A stretch of 64,000 nucleotides of DNA from Merluccius polli (lineage: Eukaryota > Chordata > Actinopteri > Gadiformes > Merlucciidae), in assembly GCA_030340625.1 (NCBI GenBank), contig JAOPHQ010004272.1:124001-188000 (forward strand). Direction: 5' to 3'. The position numbers and the translations under genes are program-made. A model generated the notes under the pieces. It worked only from the letters and a program-made list of their open reading frames with translations. It was not told the origin of the DNA and searched no databases. Shown here in pieces: positions 1-13,152 of the stretch; position 1 is the first letter of the stretch, and each line of letters opens with the position of its first letter.

Positions 1-1689
1 GCGCAGTGCAGGTGCATATAGTTTAATGGTGGAAAAATGGTCGCAGCGCCAGGTGCACGTCCAAAAGTGTTGTACTTTATCTCTTCATTAATCATGGGTG
101 TGTTTTGGGTGTAACATGCAATAAACCAATCAGAGTGTCATCTCCCATTCCCTTAAAAAGCCAGGTGCGCTTGCACCTTGGCAGATTTGCCAGGGGGGGG
201 AAGAGCCAAGGAGACAGATCTGCATGTGGGCAAAATTCCAGAGGTGAAGCAGGCGTGAGGATGGAGCAGTGAGCGCGTCCTCGTCTTCTGGCATCACCAG
301 AATGGCCGCACAATCCCGTAAGCATTATAATGATGTCAGGAGACGAGGAAAACAAAAGCTCACCGCTCACCGATAAACAACTGACGGAAACGGGAGAAAG
401 ACCACCACCTACTACCACTGAGGTTTTGACGTCAGCGGAGGACATCACTGCCTCTACTCTCACTGCAGAAAGTATTGAGGGATTTGGGCGGCTCGAGGTT
501 GGTGTTCAAGGTAATGCAATAATAACAATACATCAATGTGTACAAAACACGCAGGCTTCTTGCAAAAATAATTTATTTTAACAAATGGTTTATAACATCT
601 GCAATAAAGTAATTCTATAAATGAACTGAAAATGTCATGCAGCTCTGCTGGCTGAAGATCCTCAGGCCAGACCCAGTTGGCAGGAGCAGGGGGTAGATGT
701 GGACGGAGAAGAGATAGTGGAACAACCACCATTGCGGTCGAGAGGAGAGGCGAGCTGACCCAGATAGTGACACCAGAACAACCTCCAGCAGGATGGATTT
801 AATATGCTGGAGAGGGAATTGGGTATGGGAATACAGCAGTGTTCGGTGGGTGAACACCCGCCTGAGCCGCATGGAAACGCTTCGCAGACAGCCTGGGAAG
901 GCTTGCTGAAGTAATTGAGCACCTCGTTCCTGCAACACTACCTCCTCTTCCGTCCACCTGATCCATTAGGGGGAGCACACTGCGCTTTGCTGCTCCTTGA
1001 CCCTGCTGTGGCCAGTCCCGTGGTCCTCCCGCCTGCGAACCTGAGAAGGAAGACCATCAGTTTACATTTTTGGTTCATTCATTTGGTTGCCTTCGTTTGT
1101 TTTTTTAAAAGGTTTATTTTTTTTCTTTCCTCAGGTATCTTTAGTGGATTCCTGCTCGTTCCGTAGATGGTTTATTTTTTTTGTAGTTACAGGTTTTGGT
1201 TCTCTTTAAAATATTTTTTTCATGAAGTAACAGGTAGAATCAGCTGGGATTTAATTGCTTAATGTATGGATACCTGATCACTGTAATCTCAATGTTAATA
1301 AAGAATATTTTGTTAATATTGTTTGTTCAAAAATGGTTGTATCAAAGATGGTTCATATGGTATGCGACCCTGTTGGTCACATTTCAAAACATTTGTAAAA
1401 TGCAATGTGAATGTAATTCCAAAATAAATGCAATATTTATACTTAAAAATATATATATACAAACTATTCAGCTTGCTTACCAGGCTACAGATGACACAGC
1501 TCTTCTGACAACTGATTTCTTCTCACCCGTGCTGCTGCTGGTGTATTTGGGTTCATTGGCACATGCAGTTATGCAACACACAACACGCCACAAAGAACGC
1601 TCCGACCGTCTGAGGGCTGTATTGTATAGTCCCCCCAGACTTATCCAAACATCTAAAGCGCATTTTCAGCACGCCAAACTTTGTCTTGA

Positions 1690-2130
1690 TCACAGCTAGT
1701 GCTTTCGATTGAAAGACACTTCGGTGTAATCAGCCATGTCTTTAATGGGTAGCCATTGTCCCCTAACAGCCACCCATCCGGGGGGGGGGGGGGGGGGGGG
1801 TCCACCTGGAAGACTGCAGGAATGACAGAGGTGGTCAGTCTTGGCTTGATCCAGGATAATTTGCGAATACATGTGTGACCTTACACGTTGCATCGCAAAT
1901 CACCTGGACATTGATGGAATGGGTTCCCTTACGGTTCATGTATATCAGAGCATTTGTGCAATCTATCGCACCTAGAACCTCAGGGAACCCAAAGTTTGCC
2001 TAGAACTCCTCTTTAACCCGCTCTTGGCTGACAGGTGTCATGGAGAATTTAATGAATTCATTGGCATGTCGGACTAGGCCTGATATAACTGCATGTATGT
2101 AGGCTGATTGTGATATGCCTCCAATAGAAC
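1690..2130 (-). pseudogene. HARBI1-like Harbinger transposase, broken
   Basis: Read on the minus strand with frame changes, this region shows the hallmarks of the HARBI1 DDE nuclease. A segment FGFPEVLGAIDCT (about 1955-1995) carries the first catalytic aspartate. HSINVQVICDA (about 1890-1922) is the conserved strand after it. GWLLGDNGYPLKTWLITP (about 1725-1778) carries the second aspartate region. An in-frame stop lies just before FGFP, and a pure G tract (1780-1800) interrupts the frame between the last two motifs, so no protein can be made. HARBI1-type enzymes cut and join Harbinger elements with 3-bp target duplications. I see no intact start and no C-terminal glutamate region. Identification rests on these motifs read by eye. 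Confidence 0.75.
1780..1800. repeat. Poly-G tract (21 G)
   Basis: An uninterrupted run of 21 G on the + strand inside the HARBI1 relic. Such runs may form G-quadruplexes and are prone to assembly error. Confidence 0.95.
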
Positions 2131-2355
2131 TCAGGGGATGTTGGAAAGACCCACTTGCTAGGAAATGCAGCACAGCAGTGATCTTTACCGCAACAGGGAG
2201 TGCGTATGGACAGTTGGCAGTGGTTTCAAGCGCAAGTGCATTTGCTATTTAAACAACGTGGGCGCAGGATGGGAAAACGAAAACTGCGTCGGTCTGAAAC
2301 TTGCACAGACACGTCACGCTTGGCACCTCTCTGCGCCAGGTTTAAGATAGGGCCC

Positions 2356-3868
<1,513 letters not shown>

Positions 3869-4215
3869 AGTGGTGGGCCGTTATCGACGTTAACGCGCTG
3901 CGATAACACGAGACTCTTATCGCGCAATAAAAAAATTATCGCCGTTAATCTATTCTCAAAGTTGGGTTGGGAGCTGGGTCTATAGCCTACCGGATTTCCA
4001 CCAAGGAAGGTAAGCGCCGCGGAACGGCTGCGTCCTTTGCCCGGCGACCCCCCCCCGTCGGTCGTAGGTCTGGGCAGTGGCGCCTTAATGCACAACACGT
4101 TCTCATCCCAACTCGTAATATACCGACGATTTGTCACGCCCCTAGACGTCTGATACTGATGCAAAAGGTACCCTCCCGCGTCTGTGTGAAACGATCTGGG
4201 TTCTCATAAACCCGT
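3869..4215. repeat. Composite dispersed repeat
   Basis: The left module begins GTGGTGGGCCGTTATCGACG and looks like a high-copy fish repeat. The right module, about 4091-4212, is shared with 11803-11925 and 13505-13628 in this window and ends CGATCTGGGTTCTCATAAAC. No transposase is seen and the family is not identified. Confidence 0.6.
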
Positions 4216-6675
4216 TTGGACTAGAAGGAAATCCATAGACTGAAATTACTTGAGATTGCAATGGGTTTGATGGAACATCATTTTCTGATGCTTAGTGCAA
4301 TGCCTTAATATCATAATTACAAGAAAATTGCGTATTTCTGTTGTCCATCACTATAAACTGGTTCTTATTCTGGAATCACTTCCTATTAATCACCTTGCTT
4401 ATCTGTACGCATTCAGATCATAGTGTGGTCCTTCAAGCAAAGGAACATTCACAGGCTTTCTGCAAGTTATTGCTAAAAAAACAATTTTTTTCATTGGCAA
4501 GTTCCATGTTTTCCAGTTGTTTTTATTAAAGGCATGAAAAAACTGCAATAGTTTACTCAGCATTCGACCATCTGTTCTGGTATGTTCCTTAGCTCTCCTC
4601 AGAACCTAGAAGAGCTATTCTCTGGAGTTCATTCTGAGGTTATCCGGCAGGAGTGCCTGATATTCACCATTTCTCATTTAGTTGGAAGCACAGGTTATGC
4701 TCTGTGTGTATAATACATGGGGCCCTTGTACTTGCTTTGTGCTTGTATATTAATGCCATAGCTGTAAAAGATAGGTTGTTTTCTCAGGCCTAAATGAAGT
4801 GGACTGATCTGTCTTGATTGTGTACTCAATATAATAATAATCAATACTAAATAGCATGTCGTTTGAGATGGCCATTTCATGTGGATCTCCGTCTGGACAG
4901 CAGTTGATGTTGATGGCTGCGTCCGAGAGATAGTAAAGCTTCTCGGACACTTACAGTATAACGCCACGGTGTGTGGCACATTTCACATACAACATGGTTC
5001 ATGTACAGTCATCGTATCAAACCAGCCCCATATAAGATAACTATACCCAAAACCAAGTATTAATTATGAGAATGAAATCATATTTTTCTGTTAGAATGGT
5101 GACGGGTCTTTCTGCATCCAACCACCTCCTATAGTCCGTTAGAGGATCTCCATGTTAAGGCCAAAATACACTTCTGTGTCCAGCACATATGCGAAGATCG
5201 CAACTCAGAGACCTCTACACGCCCTTTTGCCGGCCGTGGATCTACGAGTACGCAAAGACATGCAGTCCTCCCAGAGGTTAGCAACACGTTGCGAGATTTG
5301 TGTCAAGTAATCGATTAACTAAGTAAAAACTAAAAGCATTCAATATTTAAACCCCTAAAGCAAAAAACTAACACCAAACAAGGGTTAGCGTTAGGAGCAC
5401 ACACGCACACAAGCACACACACAGCGCAGCCATGAACAGGCTGAGACAGAGGCACAGATACATCAATCTCTCAGAAAGAAAGTTTTGACTCCTGGTGGCC
5501 TTAACACAAATAATTCTCCATAGGAATGTCTAAATGCTTCATTAAAATTATGACTTAATATGCAATACATGTTAGATTTAGCAAACCAATTGTTCAGCCA
5601 ATCAGAACAAGAACACATTAGGAGGAGTGTTATGTAAACTGTTGACATCATCTGTTTGCCACCTGGTGTTCTACTGAAGCACATTCCAGCTCTGACAAGA
5701 GACATGGTTGCTACGTATCAGGGACACTTAGGGAAGACAACACATTGGCGTTTGCCAAATTAAATCTTTCAGCTCATTTGATTTCAGTCCAATCAGCTCT
5801 GTGTCCATAGTTTCCAAAAGTTTGCAGGCATAAATGCCTGCAAACTGGATTGATTAAGGTCTGTCAAAACGTATTCCTTCACAGGAAGGAAACCATATGG
5901 GGACTTGCTATGGTTTAATGCTATAATATGCATTTGAGAGGTACATTCACAATATAATTTGTTGAATTAATTTTCATTAATTTTCAACACTGTTTAACGC
6001 ATTTCAGACTACTTTTCTCTTGCGTTTTTGGCTTTGGAAAAGTTAAATATATGACCCCCTAAATATTTACATACATGTCAAGTGATTAATTATGCTAAAA
6101 GCCGGCCAGTGCAAAGCTATTCAGTTTTGTCTCATGCTGTGTTACTTATGTTCTTACTTCTTACATTTGTAAAACTCAAGGACAAAGCCAACCCGCCCCA
6201 CACACACACATGTACACGCACACACACACGCTAAATAGTGTCTACTCGTTGAAACAGTGTTTGGGCAATATCTTCACTTCATAAATCACATCCGGAGCCT
6301 GAAAGGAAAGAGGAAATAGCTCAAATGTGTCCTCATAATGTCCCAAGAATAATATCCCATCAATATATTTTACAGTCTCAGTTACAGGCTGAATCTCTGT
6401 GGGATTTAGAATGCACTTCATTGCAATGTTATATTTTTAATGTAACTATTGTATACTACCACTAATAAGAAAAATAAAAAAGTGCATCACTTTGAGTCAT
6501 TTTGTAGCTACTCCTGTATGCTTCCTCAGGCTCACTTGTAAGTCACTTTGGATAAAAACATCTGCTAAATTACTAATATAAGACACGCCTCCATGTTTTA
6601 ACTTTGAATGTATTGACTTACTGCAGTCATAGCATACTCAACCCCTCAGGTTACATAAGAGGATCTGTATTTTTT
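4216..6675. other. Anonymous AT-rich sequence, no gene seen
   Basis: No frame with a recognisable domain. It holds the small inverted repeat at 5819-5846 and short imperfect CA-rich patches near 5398-5424 and 6197-6230. Confidence 0.55.
5819..5846. repeat. Perfect 13-bp inverted repeat, 2-bp spacer
   Basis: Arms AGTTTGCAGGCAT and ATGCCTGCAAACT separated by AA. No flanking element ends are obvious. Confidence 0.85.
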
Positions 6676-6705
6676 TACACAACAAACATTAATGTTTGTT
6701 GTGTA
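6676..6705. repeat. Perfect 30-bp palindrome
   Basis: Arms TACACAACAAACATT and its exact reverse complement with no spacer. Function unknown. Confidence 0.9.
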
Positions 6706-7712
6706 CATAATTACTTATGAAATAGTGTCTATTTGGGTTGCCTCGCATGGTACTATGTTTGACTTGGACACGGTGGGGTCTAGTCTCCTCCAGATAGTAC
6801 CACAGAACCACGCAGTGACGTCACCCGCAGACAGTAGTTTCGAGAAATTCAGAGACAGGAACTCCTTGTTGTTCTGTAGGCTAAAGTACTGCGAGGGGAA
6901 ACCCGGGTATCACATGCATATGTATATATATATATACATATCATGCACATGTCTATGTATCGGCCGTAGGACGATATTCGAACAGCATCTTGCAAAAGCT
7001 CCCAAACTTTCCCTTTCGCGATGTACGTTAACCGGCTCACTACGCAGACTAGATACAAGTTGTAAAGAGACAAATTCACAGCATAAAACAGACGATAAAA
7101 ACACTTTTGTTTCCTGGACATGGCGCCTCACTGACTACAATAAACGTGTTTGTATCTAAAAAAAAAAAAATGCAAGCAGTTTACAGTACAACCATCCCAG
7201 CATGTTTTTGACAGCAAAAGAGGCAAATGTAAGCAGTGTAACCGCTGTCTCTGGGAATTATGTTATCACTGCAAATAACATCGCCATTCACAGTCTTACC
7301 TTTAGGGTTAGCTGTTTTTCAGCAGGAATAATGTCACACAGCCAGCTGTAAATGCTAATCGGTTCGGCCCCCGTGGGTTATGAAAGGGCTACGTGCTTTC
7401 TGCTGCCACGTACAGAACCTCAGCTCACACTGGAAGAACACGGCCCGCTTTCCCCTAATACGTGCGCAGCGACATTCCTTGGTCAGCGGAACCTCGCCAA
7501 TATATTCACGCAATCTCCCGTTCACGCAATCTAACTCAGATAGAAGCGGTCTCTGTATGTTTGTATGTCTCTGTATGTTTGTCCTGCGATTTTCTCGACA
7601 GCCGTCCGTCCGATTTACTTCGCACTTGGTGGGTGTATTGTCGAGGACCCAGGGAAGTGCGGAGTTGTTTGGGTTGAGCGGTACTCGAACAATCGATTTA
7701 TTTGTTTTCCTA
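6706..7712. other. Anonymous sequence, no gene seen
   Basis: Several overlapping short open frames on both strands, none with a recognisable motif. A TA-rich inverted stretch lies near 6917-6945. Confidence 0.5.
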
Positions 7713-8265
7713 GGATGGCGAAGTCAAGTCCCGCCCTAACCCTAACCATTTCTCAGCCAATTCCTAAATGTAACCATGTAACCTATTTCCTAAACCTAAC
7801 CATCTCTAACCTAATTCCCAAACTTAACCACCTGTAACCTATTTCCTAAACCTAACCATCTCTAACCTAATTCCCAAATTTAACCATCTGTAACCTAATT
7901 CCTAAACTTAACCATCTCTAACCTAATACCTAAACTTAACCCTATCTAACCTAATAGGCCTCTCTAGACTTAACCATCTGTAACCTAATACCTAAACTTA
8001 ACCATCTAACTATACCTAAACTTAACCATCTCCTAATATATTGGTAGCAAGCAATTTATTAATTCAGACCTTTACCTAAATGTAAACCTAAACATAATTT
8101 GCAACATAAAAAGGGACACGTGGGGGGACTCGAACTAGGGTTTAAAAAATAAAATAACAATAAGTGTAAAACAGTGGCTAAAACAATAAATGTCAAGTGG
8201 CTTTAACCAGCTACGTGTTGTGTGTCACGTTCTCCTTAGTTACTCATGAGATGCCTTCGCCATCC
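7713..8265. mobile_element. TA-flanked MITE carrying a minisatellite
   Basis: Inverted ends GGATGGCGAAG (7713-7723) and CTTCGCCATCC (8255-8265) are perfect and each is bordered by TA (7711-7712, 8266-8267), as expected for a Tc1/mariner-like insertion. The interior is a minisatellite followed by a stretch (about 8038-8145) shared with 35520-35610. It includes, on the minus strand, a GTTCGAGTCC-like tRNA B-box. No transposase frame. Confidence 0.65.
7736..8036 (-). repeat. About 29-bp minisatellite related to GGTTAAGTTTAGG
   Basis: Roughly ten imperfect units of the form CCTAAACTTAACCATCTCT followed by AACCTAATT on the + strand. The same unit occurs at 35380-35520. Confidence 0.85.
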
Positions 8266-8267
8266 TA

Positions 8268-8780
8268 GAATTGCATACCAGAAGCCAAGCAATCGGCTCG
8301 TTCCGAACAGTCACGTTTTGAAAGAGACTGTTAGATTATTTGTGGACGAATATGCTTGATAATTAGTAGACATCGGATTTGTGACTATTAAAATACAAAC
8401 TGGTCACCAAGTTGCATTTAAATCATCAATGTCATCTGTGCTTCTCTGGCCTTGTTATTTCAGATTTATTTTAGGCCTATTTGTTGTAGAATAAAATGGT
8501 CATGTCTATTTCATATTTCAAATGATCATTGGATAGGCCTATTAGTTATACATAGTAATGCACAAGCTCTTTCACATCATCAAAATAGGTGATTTGACAT
8601 ACCGGTTCCAGTATTATCTCAGTATACTACAACAATATGTTTAATAACTTAATAAAATACAACATTAGTGCATTTAATTACTTGTATCCTTGCCCAAGAC
8701 ATTGATGAATGAGCCTGCCTACAACACAATGTACTACAATCATTACGGTAAATGTATCTACGCTGCCGCTCACGTTTACA
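8268..8780. other. Anonymous sequence, no gene seen
   Basis: AT-rich, no recognised feature up to the target duplication of the solo LTR. Confidence 0.55.
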
Positions 8781-8784
8781 ATAC

Positions 8785-9123
8785 TGTGGCGACCACTGCC
8801 ATGGACACCTATGGGGGTCCTGCGCAAGGGATGCTGGACCTGCACCTCTGGTAGGGGTTTGGACCTTATCGGCGCCCCTGGATCACCTTGGGGTTGGTGG
8901 TTGGGGGATTGTTCATTGTGTGTGTTCCCTTACTGTGTGATGTGCAGTGTGTTCATGACCGTGAGTGAGAGTGTTAGTTGTGTTGGTCAGGGGTGCCGTG
9001 TTTCTGTGTTAGTGGGCGTGTTCTAAATAAAGACTACCGGAGTCGTGCGGTGTATGGGGCACGGGAGTTGGTTGAACGTTTAACCCTGGGCTCTTGTCTC
9101 TTTCTTTTCGTACTGTCGCCACA
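8785..9123 (+). mobile_element. Solo LTR, 339 bp
   Basis: Begins TGTGGCGACC and ends GTCGCCACA, giving the TG...CA ends and short inverted repeat of an LTR. A polyadenylation signal AATAAA is at 9026-9031. It is flanked by a 4-bp direct repeat ATAC (8781-8784 and 9124-9127). No second LTR or internal region lies next to it, so it is best read as a solo LTR left by recombination. Confidence 0.75.
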
Positions 9124-9394
9124 ATACGCAAGATTACGTTTTAATGCATTTGATTTAGACTAGTAAAGAAGAAATTCGTCAAACAAAATTATCTTACTTT
9201 CAGATTAATGGAAAGAAGGCGAGGTTATGTTATCAATATCACTGTTTATCGTGTCCATGTCTCACGCACTGACTCATTGCGTCATCCCCATCACTGATAG
9301 TTTATCATATGTCAGTAGGAAGATATATTTATATACTTTAATCCCAACAGAAATCCATCAGGTGCGTCATGGCACCTGGGCTCCTCGTCGCTGC

Positions 9395-9780
9395 ACGCAA
9401 CTGGCAACCAACGGTCGACCTTGGGAAGCAGCTAAAATGTCCCGACATCACACTGACCCCAGTGGACATGATATTGATGTTTAAAACAAGATATGTGGCC
9501 TGCTGGGGCTGACTGTTCCCCAGGAAGGCGGAAGAGGCCTTCAAAAGAAAGAGGGCCAAGTACGAGGACCTGGTAGGTGAGGTTGGATCAGACAGTCCTT
9601 GTATATACCCAGCTCTGCACACAAGGAACGCTATCAGAAACACCACAGAGGCAGCAGAGCGCTTCGAGATGGCTGTGGCTCTAGAGGTGATCGGTGGTCT
9701 GCAAAAGCCACTTGCACACATGCTGGGGCTTGATCAACCCCGGTTGGGTCTCCTGGTTGAGAGTCGAAAGTCGCAAGATG
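9395..9780 (+). pseudogene. Retroelement pol-region fragment, broken
   Basis: Frames on the + strand read DLGKQLKCPDITLTPVDMIL (about 9420-9478) and then, in another frame, AEEAFKRKRAKYEDLVGE (about 9525-9580), followed by IRNTTEAAERF (about 9632-9665). From memory of the family, this order (a DLGKQL-like strand, an ELTVPWEE-like region, a KRKRAKYxDL helix, a TTEAAERA motif) is typical of the region downstream of reverse transcriptase in a widespread fish retroelement. At least two frame changes are present and no catalytic domain is included. The family name is uncertain. Confidence 0.45.
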
Positions 9781-10010
9781 TTAGTGGGGGTTAATCATGC
9801 CTCGTTGGAAATGTATTTTATACAGACATTTATGAAGCCACAGCAGAGCCCAGGCGCACAGACAACTCCAGGCAAAGAAAAATAGGAGCCTTCAAAGCCC
9901 ATGGAAAGCGTAACAATTATGAAATAGCCTCCCAATAATTATCTTAACATATGCATATTATGCTGCGTTCACATGGATTCTGGACAGCAAAACAAGTGGG
10001 AAAAACAAAC

Positions 10011-10403
10011 TGTCACGTCGGTAACCAGGAACACGGGAGAAGGACCCAAATGCAGAGATGGCGAAGGAGGCAGGATGATCATGTAGGGAATTTAATAAAG
10101 GAACTTACAGGTAATGGTAGACAGGCAGGTACAAAATCCAAACAAGGTGACAAACAGCAGGAAGCACAGGAACAGAAACCGAGTAACTGGGACACGAACC
10201 GACAAAGGACAAAACGTGAACCAGGATATAAAGGGAGTGGCTGATGAGGGAACGAGGTGCAGGTGAACTAAGGAGCAGGTGAAACTAACCAGGGAAATTA
10301 CAAGGGCGGGAAAAACACAGACAGGAAGTGAAATCAAAACATGACACAAGGAGGTGACTTACATTTAAAACAGAAACACTGGGAACAGAGGCAGACCATG
10401 ACA
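10011..10403 (-). repeat. 3' LTR of the Gypsy-like element, 393 bp
   Basis: TG...CA ends with inverted TGTCA/TGACA. On the minus strand a TTTATATCC TATA-like box and a TTATTAAATT stretch are visible. About 180 bp match 17191-17363 and the last about 48 bp match 25430-25477. Confidence 0.85.
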
Positions 10404-10424
10404 GTACCCCCCCCCTCAAGGGAC
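10404..10424 (-). other. Polypurine tract
   Basis: On the minus strand the sequence directly before the LTR is CCTTGAGGGGGGGGGTAC, the expected purine run that primes plus-strand DNA synthesis next to a 3' LTR. Confidence 0.7.
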
Positions 10425-11193
10425 GGCTCCCAGACGTCCCAACAACAAAAAAGTCACAAGGGTCCAAATGGAGCTGGGTGGGTGGAGGCGGTCCGGAGGA
10501 GGGAAACCGGGGCAAGTGACCAAGCGGACAGCCTGGGGGCAAGGCAGAGAAGAAAACCTCAGGCGGACGACCTGGGGGCAGGCCAGGGACAGAGCAGGAG
10601 ACCTCAGGCGGACCGCCTGGGGGCAGGCCAGGGACAGAGCAGGAGACCTCAGGCGGACGGCCTGGGGGCAGGCCAGGGACAGAGCAGGAGACCTCAGGCG
10701 GACGACCTGGGGGCAGGCCAGGGACAGAGCAGGAGACCTCAGGCGGACGACCTGGGGGCAGGCCAGGGACAGAGCAGGAGACCTCAGGCGGACGACCTGG
10801 GGGCAGGCCAGGGACAGAGCAGGAGACCTCAGGCGGGCCGCCTGGGGGCAGGCCAGGGACAGAGCCCCTCTGGAGGGCGGGCTGGAACTGGAATCCGCTG
10901 CAGCTCAGCAGGGACAAGAGACTGCTGCAGCTCAGCAGGGACAGGAGATTGCTGCAGCTCAGCAGGGACAGGGGTCGGCCGGACCGCCGACAGGAAATCA
11001 GGAACTGGAATCCGCCGCGGGGCCGGAACTGGAACCTTCTGCAGCTCAGCAGGGAAAGGAGATTGCTGCAGCTCAGCAGGAACAGACGAGACGCCGGACA
11101 GGACCCCCGACTCAGGAACACACTGGACATCGGCCGCGACCCCCGACTCAGGGTCGGGTTCAGGGTCCGGCTGGGTGTCGACCGTGGTACTGG
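10425..11193 (-). pseudogene. Proline-rich internal ORF remnant with two minisatellites
   Basis: On the minus strand a long proline-rich frame is encoded by two tandem arrays. A 45-bp unit (seven clear copies, about 10570-10863) encodes a 15-residue repeat of the type PGLPPGRPPEVSCSV. A 27-bp unit (five copies, about 10899-10980 and 11040-11082) encodes VPAELQQSP-type repeats. Fish Gypsy elements often carry such low-complexity proline-rich stretches between their enzymatic genes and the 3' LTR. There is no protease, RT, RNase H or integrase signature. The frame continues beyond the hAT insertion at 17148-17190. It is a remnant, not a functional gene. Confidence 0.55.
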
Positions 11194-11503
11194 CAGGCGT
11201 GTAATTTGCGGGGGGGTTAGGGGGGTCATGACCCCCCCAAAAATCAGATCCAGCTAATATAACCCCCCCAATATCATCACACATAATTCAGAAAAATATG
11301 AAATATTCTGTTTGTTTTCTTTATTAATTTAATTTGGCAGCAAGATAGTATCATGTTTTAATCATCTGTAATGTACCCCCCCCCTCCCCGCCCGCCCACC
11401 GACTACTTGGTATGACCCAACCCGTTTTCTTTACCAAACCGAACTATTTCGCGCAGTCGCTGGGATGAATAGTTGAGAAAGTTCATGCTAAATGAATGTG
11501 GCG

Positions 11504-11611
11504 ATGAAAAGGACACGGAAAGGCAGCCAGACAACTCTTTTTCATTGTTGGTCGAAAAAGAGTAAAGATCCTGACGAAAAGGAGGTAAATACCCCTACTG
11601 TTATACCATGA
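11504..11611 (+). pseudogene. Probable N-terminal exon of a hAT transposase
   Basis: A 35-codon frame beginning MKRTRKGSQTTLFHCWSKKS. Basic leaders with a (K/R)xGxQxTLFxFxxKK pattern are, from memory, usual at the start of ZMYM1/TTF-type hAT transposases. A candidate donor site GAG|GTAAAT lies at 11584-11589, before the stop at 11609-11611, so the true exon may end there. No downstream exon (BED/TTF finger or catalytic domain) is visible, because the rest of the element has been replaced by repeats. I infer a relic of an autonomous copy. Confidence 0.45.
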
Positions 11612-11727
11612 GCTGTGTTCGAAATCGTTCCCTATCACGGATATAGTGCACAATATAGGGTGCTCGCCATTTTGTAGTGGTGTTCGAATTCTCAGTGGTT
11701 CATTTCATGCACTATAAATGAATATTA

Positions 11728-11787
11728 TTGTTCAGATGCGTTCCGCGGTCCATGCTATAGCATGGACCGCGGAACGCATCTGAACAA
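11728..11787. repeat. Perfect 60-bp palindrome
   Basis: Two exact 30-nt arms meet between 11757 and 11758 with no spacer. Inner arm sequence CGCGGTCCATGCTA. Only the centre and right arm (from 13449) recur in the second copy of the duplication. Confidence 0.95.
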
Positions 11788-12487
11788 GGGGGGGCCATAA
11801 TATCCAACACGTTCTCATCCCAACTCGTAATATACCGACGATTTGTCATCACGCCCCTAGACATCTGATACTGACGCAAAAGGTACCCTCCCGCGTCTGT
11901 GTGAAACGATCTGGGTTCTCCTAAACACGTTCGCGTTGGTAACGCCTGTTACCCACTGCATTCAACCGTCAACGGAAGACGGAAGGCGTGTCTGACGGAT
12001 GGGGTGTCGTTCTGATTGGCTGACGGATCCATTTTGGCCTGAAAAGATCCAGTGGGCAAGAGGGGTAACCCCTCTGGGATGCGTTGATGAACGCATCCAG
12101 TGGGCAAGAGGGGTAACGCCTGTTACCCACTGCATTCAACCGTCAACGGAAGACGGAAGGCGTGTCTGACGGAGGGGGGCGTGGAATTTGCCGACGGAGC
12201 CAGACGCAGCCAGCAGCCAATCAAATCGCTTCCCGCTTACAACAACAAAGCCGCGCTCTTCCTGCAATTTGTTATTGCTCTTTTCTATTGCAAGATGGAT
12301 CCCGTCGTAGCAAGAAGAGTGCTTTTCCACCGCCACTATCAACTTGTCCTCCATTTTTAATAAGGTTTAAATGTTCCCGCTGCCGGCCGTCTGACATAAC
12401 AGATGTGCTTTCCCGGGTTGTACCACCAAGGTGATTTCATTGGGCAGAGTCCAAGTAGCGTCACAGGACATATATTTGCATAATGTG

Positions 12488-12822
12488 ATCTGATTGGCTG
12501 ACGGATCCGTCGTGGCCAGAAAAGATAAAATTTTCTCAACTTTTCAACGCAACGAACGGAGCCGACTTGACTGACGGAGCCACAATGCATTGCGGCTCAG
12601 CCAATGGGATGCGTTGACGAACGCATCCAGTGGGCAAGAGGCGTAACAGGCGTTACCCCTCTTGCCCACTGGATGCGTTCGTCAACGCATCCCATTGACT
12701 TTGAATGGGGCTGAGCCGCAATGCATTGTGGCTCCGTCAGTCAAGTCGGCTCCGTCAGTTGCGTTGAAAAGTTGAGAACATTTTATCTTTTCAGGCCAAA
12801 ATGGATCCGTCAGCCAATCAGA
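12488..12822. repeat. Foldback hairpin, about 335 bp, copy 1
   Basis: The arm 12488-12649 is an imperfect inverted copy of 12650-12822, containing GACGGATCC, GGAGCCGACTTGACTGACGG and GATGCGTTGACGAACGCATC in mirror order. The centre reads GCGTAACAGGCGTTACCCC. Confidence 0.85.
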
Positions 12823-12959
12823 ACGACACCCCCTCTGCCAGACACGCCTTCCGTCTTCCGTTGACGGTTGAATGCAGTGGGTAAGACAGTCTACACGTCC
12901 GCTTGCAGAGCAGAGTCTACAGCGTCCGCAGTCTACTGTGAAACAATTCACTCCAAAAA

Positions 12960-13008
12960 GGGTTATGGTTAGGGTTATAGTTAGGGTTATGGTTAGGTTA
13001 GGGTTAGC
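12960..13008. repeat. Interstitial TTAGGG-like repeat, copy 1
   Basis: Degenerate units GGGTTATGGTTAGGGTTATAG and similar, about 50 bp. The copy in the duplicate is at 15065-15113. Too short and degenerate to be a telomere. Confidence 0.8.
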
Positions 13009-13115
13009 GTAATCTATCACCGTGACCGGGTTATTATTGGAGTGAACGGACGCTGTAGATTCTGCTCTGCAAGCGGACGCTGTAGACTCTGCTCGTCTCT
13101 TACCACCGCGAACGG

Positions 13116-13152
13116 GTTTATGAGAACCCAGATCGTTTCACACAGACGCGGG
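13116..13152. repeat. 37-bp inverted repeat partner of 13592-13628
   Basis: GTTTATGAGAACCCAGATCG and its continuation are the exact reverse complement of 13592-13628. A further copy is at 15221-15257 and a one-mismatch copy at 11890-11926. Confidence 0.85.

Larger units (their letters stand above)
1..2355 (-). mobile_element. PIF/Harbinger-type DNA transposon, left end outside window
   Basis: The right boundary is marked by a terminal sequence that on the minus strand begins GGGCCCTATCTTAAACC, as is common for fish Harbinger elements. Between the window edge and this end lies a degraded HARBI1-like transposase (about 1690-2130). The 330-940 stretch has no frame I can assign; a second Harbinger gene (Myb/SANT-like) would be expected somewhere here but is not recognisable. 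The matching left end is not in the window, so length and target duplication cannot be checked. Confidence 0.7.

Noticed and set aside
10570..10863. Regular spaced repeats resembling a CRISPR array
   Set aside because: Units are directly adjacent 45-bp minisatellite repeats with no unique spacers, in a vertebrate genome. The 33-bp array at 52910-53268 is rejected for the same reason.
10341..11220. Long repetitive + strand frames (WGQARDRAGDLRR-type repeats) over the internal region of the Gypsy-like element
   Set aside because: They are shadows of the 45-bp and 27-bp tandem arrays. The element reads on the minus strand and the + frames show no known domain.
12960..13008. Telomeric repeat
   Set aside because: About 50 bp of degenerate TTAGGG-like units inside a duplicated transposon block. 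Not a chromosome end.
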